In this document: positions 5,428-6,385 of the stretch, piece after piece
Layout: every line of letters begins with the position of its first letter
Position numbering within the stretch: position 1 is the stretch's first letter
Origin: Acidimicrobiia bacterium
GTDB taxonomy: Bacteria; Actinomycetota; Acidimicrobiia; Spongiisociales; UBA5794
Assembly (NCBI GenBank): GCA_030618675.1
Contig: JAUXCV010000094.1
Location: 1 to 6,385 of the forward strand
Length of the DNA stretch: 6,385 nucleotides
Direction of reading: 5' to 3'
Position numbers and translations under genes: made by a program
Notes under the pieces: model-generated
What the model saw: the letters and a program-made list of their open reading frames with translations, nothing else
Told to the model about the DNA's origin: nothing
The model's database searches: none

Positions 5428-5933
5428 CAGGATTCACCGTGGCGATTCCGATACGCGACCGCGTCCATCGGTTTCCGACCACCGAATCGACGCGGTGTCG
5501 CGTCGGCCGCCGGATACCCGATGGCGATGGCGTAGCGACACCGAGCACCGTCGGGTAGGCCGAGCACGGCACCGGCGTCAGATTCACGATGCAGGGTGAT
5601 CGGACACGATGCCAGGCCGAGCGTATCGGCGGCGAGCATCACGTTCTGGGCGACCCGGCCGGTGTCGAACTCGTAGCCATCGGTCTCCTCCACCAGAGCG
5701 ATGGCGATTGGAGCGTCCCGGAGCGGGTCGGTGAAGCCACCACACGCCGCAAGTCGTTCCTTCTGGTCGCCGTCGACGACGACGAACGACCAGTTCTGGA
5801 GGTTCTTGCTGCTTCCCGTCCATCGGGCCGCCTCGAGCAGGCGTTCGATCAGAACGTCCGGCAGCGGCTCGTTGCTGTAGGAGCGGAGGGCACGGAGGCC
5901 GAGGATGCGGTCGTAGTGGTCGTTGGTGGTCAT
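5424..5933 (-). CDS. Nitroreductase family protein (FMN-dependent)
   Basis: This 169-residue protein belongs to the FMN-binding nitroreductase superfamily, whose members reduce nitro compounds, quinones or flavins with NAD(P)H, usually as dimers. The N-terminal RALRSYSNEPLP (14-25) matches the family's R-R/S-x-R-x-[FY] start that contacts the FMN phosphate. The block TGSSKNLQNWSFVVV (39-53) is the S-x-x-N-x-Q-x-W/P core, RVAQNVMLAADTLGL matches the AAQN-LLAA-LGLGS helix, and the C-terminal region has AIAIGYPAAD followed by RRFGGRKP, the usual flavin-binding end. It is at the short end of the family. The start is the ATG at 5933; there is no close Shine-Dalgarno, but TACGCT lies 6 nt upstream. 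It heads the operon with murI and the macrodomain gene. The natural substrate cannot be read from the sequence. Confidence 0.92.
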   Translation of the reverse strand: MTTNDHYDRILGLRALRSYSNEPLPDVLIERLLEAARWTGSSKNLQNWSFVVVDGDQKERLAACGGFTDPLRDAPIAIALVEETDGYEFDTGRVAQNVMLAADTLGLASCPITLHRESDAGAVLGLPDGARCRYAIAIGYPAADATPRRFGGRKPMDAVAYRNRHGESW

Positions 5934-5970
5934 GGCAACAGCGTAGACCTTCCGAACTGTGGGCTGTCAG
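5934..5970 (-). promoter_or_regulatory. Probable leaderless promoter of the nitroreductase-murI-macrodomain operon
   Basis: On the minus strand TACGCT (5945-5940) fits TAnnnT and lies exactly 6 nt before the ATG at 5933. CTGACA (5970-5965) matches five of six bases of TTGACA, at a slightly long 19-nt spacing. The putative -35 abuts and partly overlaps the end of repeat copy C. This is the best complete promoter candidate in the window, and a start site at the ATG would make the mRNA leaderless. Confidence 0.42.
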
Positions 5971-6013
5971 AGCACCTATGCGCCACTACGAGCCCAGGGT
6001 TCGCAGAGTACCT
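5968..6013 (+). repeat. 46-bp palindromic intergenic repeat, copy C
   Basis: The core at 5986-6006 has arms CTACGAGCCC and GGGTTCGCAG around one base, with two mismatches. The ends CAGAGCACCT (5968-5977) and CAGAGTACCT (6004-6013) are direct repeats differing at one base and spaced 36 bp apart, as though the element were one unit and a bit of a 36-bp tandem array. I count 38 of 46 identities with copy B. It lies between the nitroreductase promoter and the terminator-like hairpin of the PLDc_N/SHOCT gene. Confidence 0.8.
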
Positions 6014-6017
6014 ACGA

Positions 6018-6050
6018 GGATGGGGGCCGGACGATGCCCGGCCCCCATCT
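6018..6050 (-). terminator. Strong hairpin downstream of the PLDc_N/SHOCT gene
   Basis: GATGGGGGCCGG (6019-6030) and CCGGCCCCCATC (6038-6049) form a perfect 12-bp, very GC-rich stem with a 7-nt loop; a G-U pair on the plus strand could extend it by one. It begins 20 nt after the stop of the upstream minus-strand gene, as expected of an intrinsic terminator. No U-run follows on the minus strand, so it would be the I-shaped type often reported in actinobacteria. It also separates that gene from the nitroreductase operon. Confidence 0.7.
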
Positions 6051-6070
6051 CTTCAACGGTTCTGGTTGGC

Positions 6071-6385
6071 TCAGCCGAGGAGCTTCGCCTTCTGGGAGGC
6101 AAACTCGTCGTCGGTGAGCTTGCCGGCATCGTGCAGCGCCGAAAGCTGCGTCAGCTGGTCGGCAGTCGTTTCGGTACCGGCAGCCTCGCGAATGTAGGCG
6201 TTCTGCGCCTGCTGCACCTTCGCAGCGTGCTCGACGGAGCGCTCCTGCATCTTGCCGCCCTGGGCAATCAGATACACGAGTACGCCGATCAACGGCGTGA
6301 TGATGATGAAGATCGTCCATCCGGCCTTCGCCCATCCGGACTGAGGGCTCCGGAAGACGTCGATGAAGACGGTGATGAGGAGCCA
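6071..6385 (-). CDS. PLDc_N and SHOCT domain membrane protein (C-terminal part, runs off right edge)
   Basis: The visible 104 residues read in one open frame from the right edge to a TGA at 6073-6071; the start lies outside the window. The segment TVFIDVFRSPQSGWAKAGW followed by the transmembrane helix TIFIIITPLIGVLVYLIAQG (visible residues 24-43) matches the PLDc_N (phospholipase D/cardiolipin synthase N-terminal-type) membrane domain, with its conserved D-[IV]-F-R, GWAKA-W and P-x-x-GVL-x-Y-L-I-A pattern. A charged linker (44-73) leads to a SHOCT domain (about 74-104: DQLTQLSALHDAGKLTDDEF, then ending KAKLLG), a short helical module common at the C-termini of bacterial proteins. Such proteins are frequent in actinobacteria and their function is unknown; the membrane location is well supported. 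A strong hairpin follows the stop. Confidence 0.88.
   Translation of the reverse strand, partial: WLLITVFIDVFRSPQSGWAKAGWTIFIIITPLIGVLVYLIAQGGKMQERSVEHAAKVQQAQNAYIREAAGTETTADQLTQLSALHDAGKLTDDEFASQKAKLLG

Noticed and set aside
5968..6013. CRISPR-like repeat because of the 36-bp period
   Set aside because: There is only one unit plus 10 bp, no spacers and no cas genes; the other copies are single and distant.

Overview
The window looks like chromosomal DNA from a high-GC actinobacterium, perhaps one of the Acidimicrobiia-type lineages. The evidence is GC-rich coding with tight gene packing, a stand-alone proline dehydrogenase, a PspA gene beside a TPM-like membrane protein, a PLDc_N/SHOCT membrane protein, and an AbiEi-wHTH/DUF559-type protein. 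The lineage call is an inference from gene content only. I see no rRNA, tRNA, CRISPR array, transposase or phage gene.

Layout from left to right. Positions 1-3033 hold four minus-strand genes, in transcription order: proC (P5C reductase), proline dehydrogenase (overlapping proC by 4 nt), a secreted/anchored TPM-like protein with a cytoplasmic helical domain, and the N-terminal 47 codons of a PspA/IM30 protein that runs off the left edge. Positions 3149-4063 hold the only plus-strand gene, an AbiEi-like winged-helix protein with a C-terminal DUF559/PD-(D/E)XK nuclease-like domain and no visible partner toxin. Positions 4121-5933 hold a tight minus-strand operon: nitroreductase, murI (glutamate racemase) and an Af1521-like macrodomain protein, each junction a 4-nt GTGA overlap. 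From 6071 to the right edge is the C-terminal part of a PLDc_N/SHOCT membrane protein, followed by a strong hairpin at 6018-6050.

The most unusual non-coding signal is a 46-bp repeat present three times in gaps (3047-3092, 4103-4148, 5968-6013). Each copy has a near-perfect palindromic core and direct-repeat ends 36 bp apart. Two copies lie in inverted orientation around the plus-strand gene, and one supplies the last codons and stop of the macrodomain gene. A second pattern is that every apparent transcription-unit head (proC, TPM-like, DUF559-type, nitroreductase) has a -10-like hexamer exactly 6 nt before its ATG and no good Shine-Dalgarno, which suggests leaderless mRNAs. pspA instead has a clear Shine-Dalgarno.

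Functionally, proC and proline dehydrogenase catalyse opposing halves of a proline/P5C cycle. murI draws on the same glutamate pool for peptidoglycan. The TPM-like/PspA pair is probably an envelope-stress module. These links are inferred from gene order and family knowledge.
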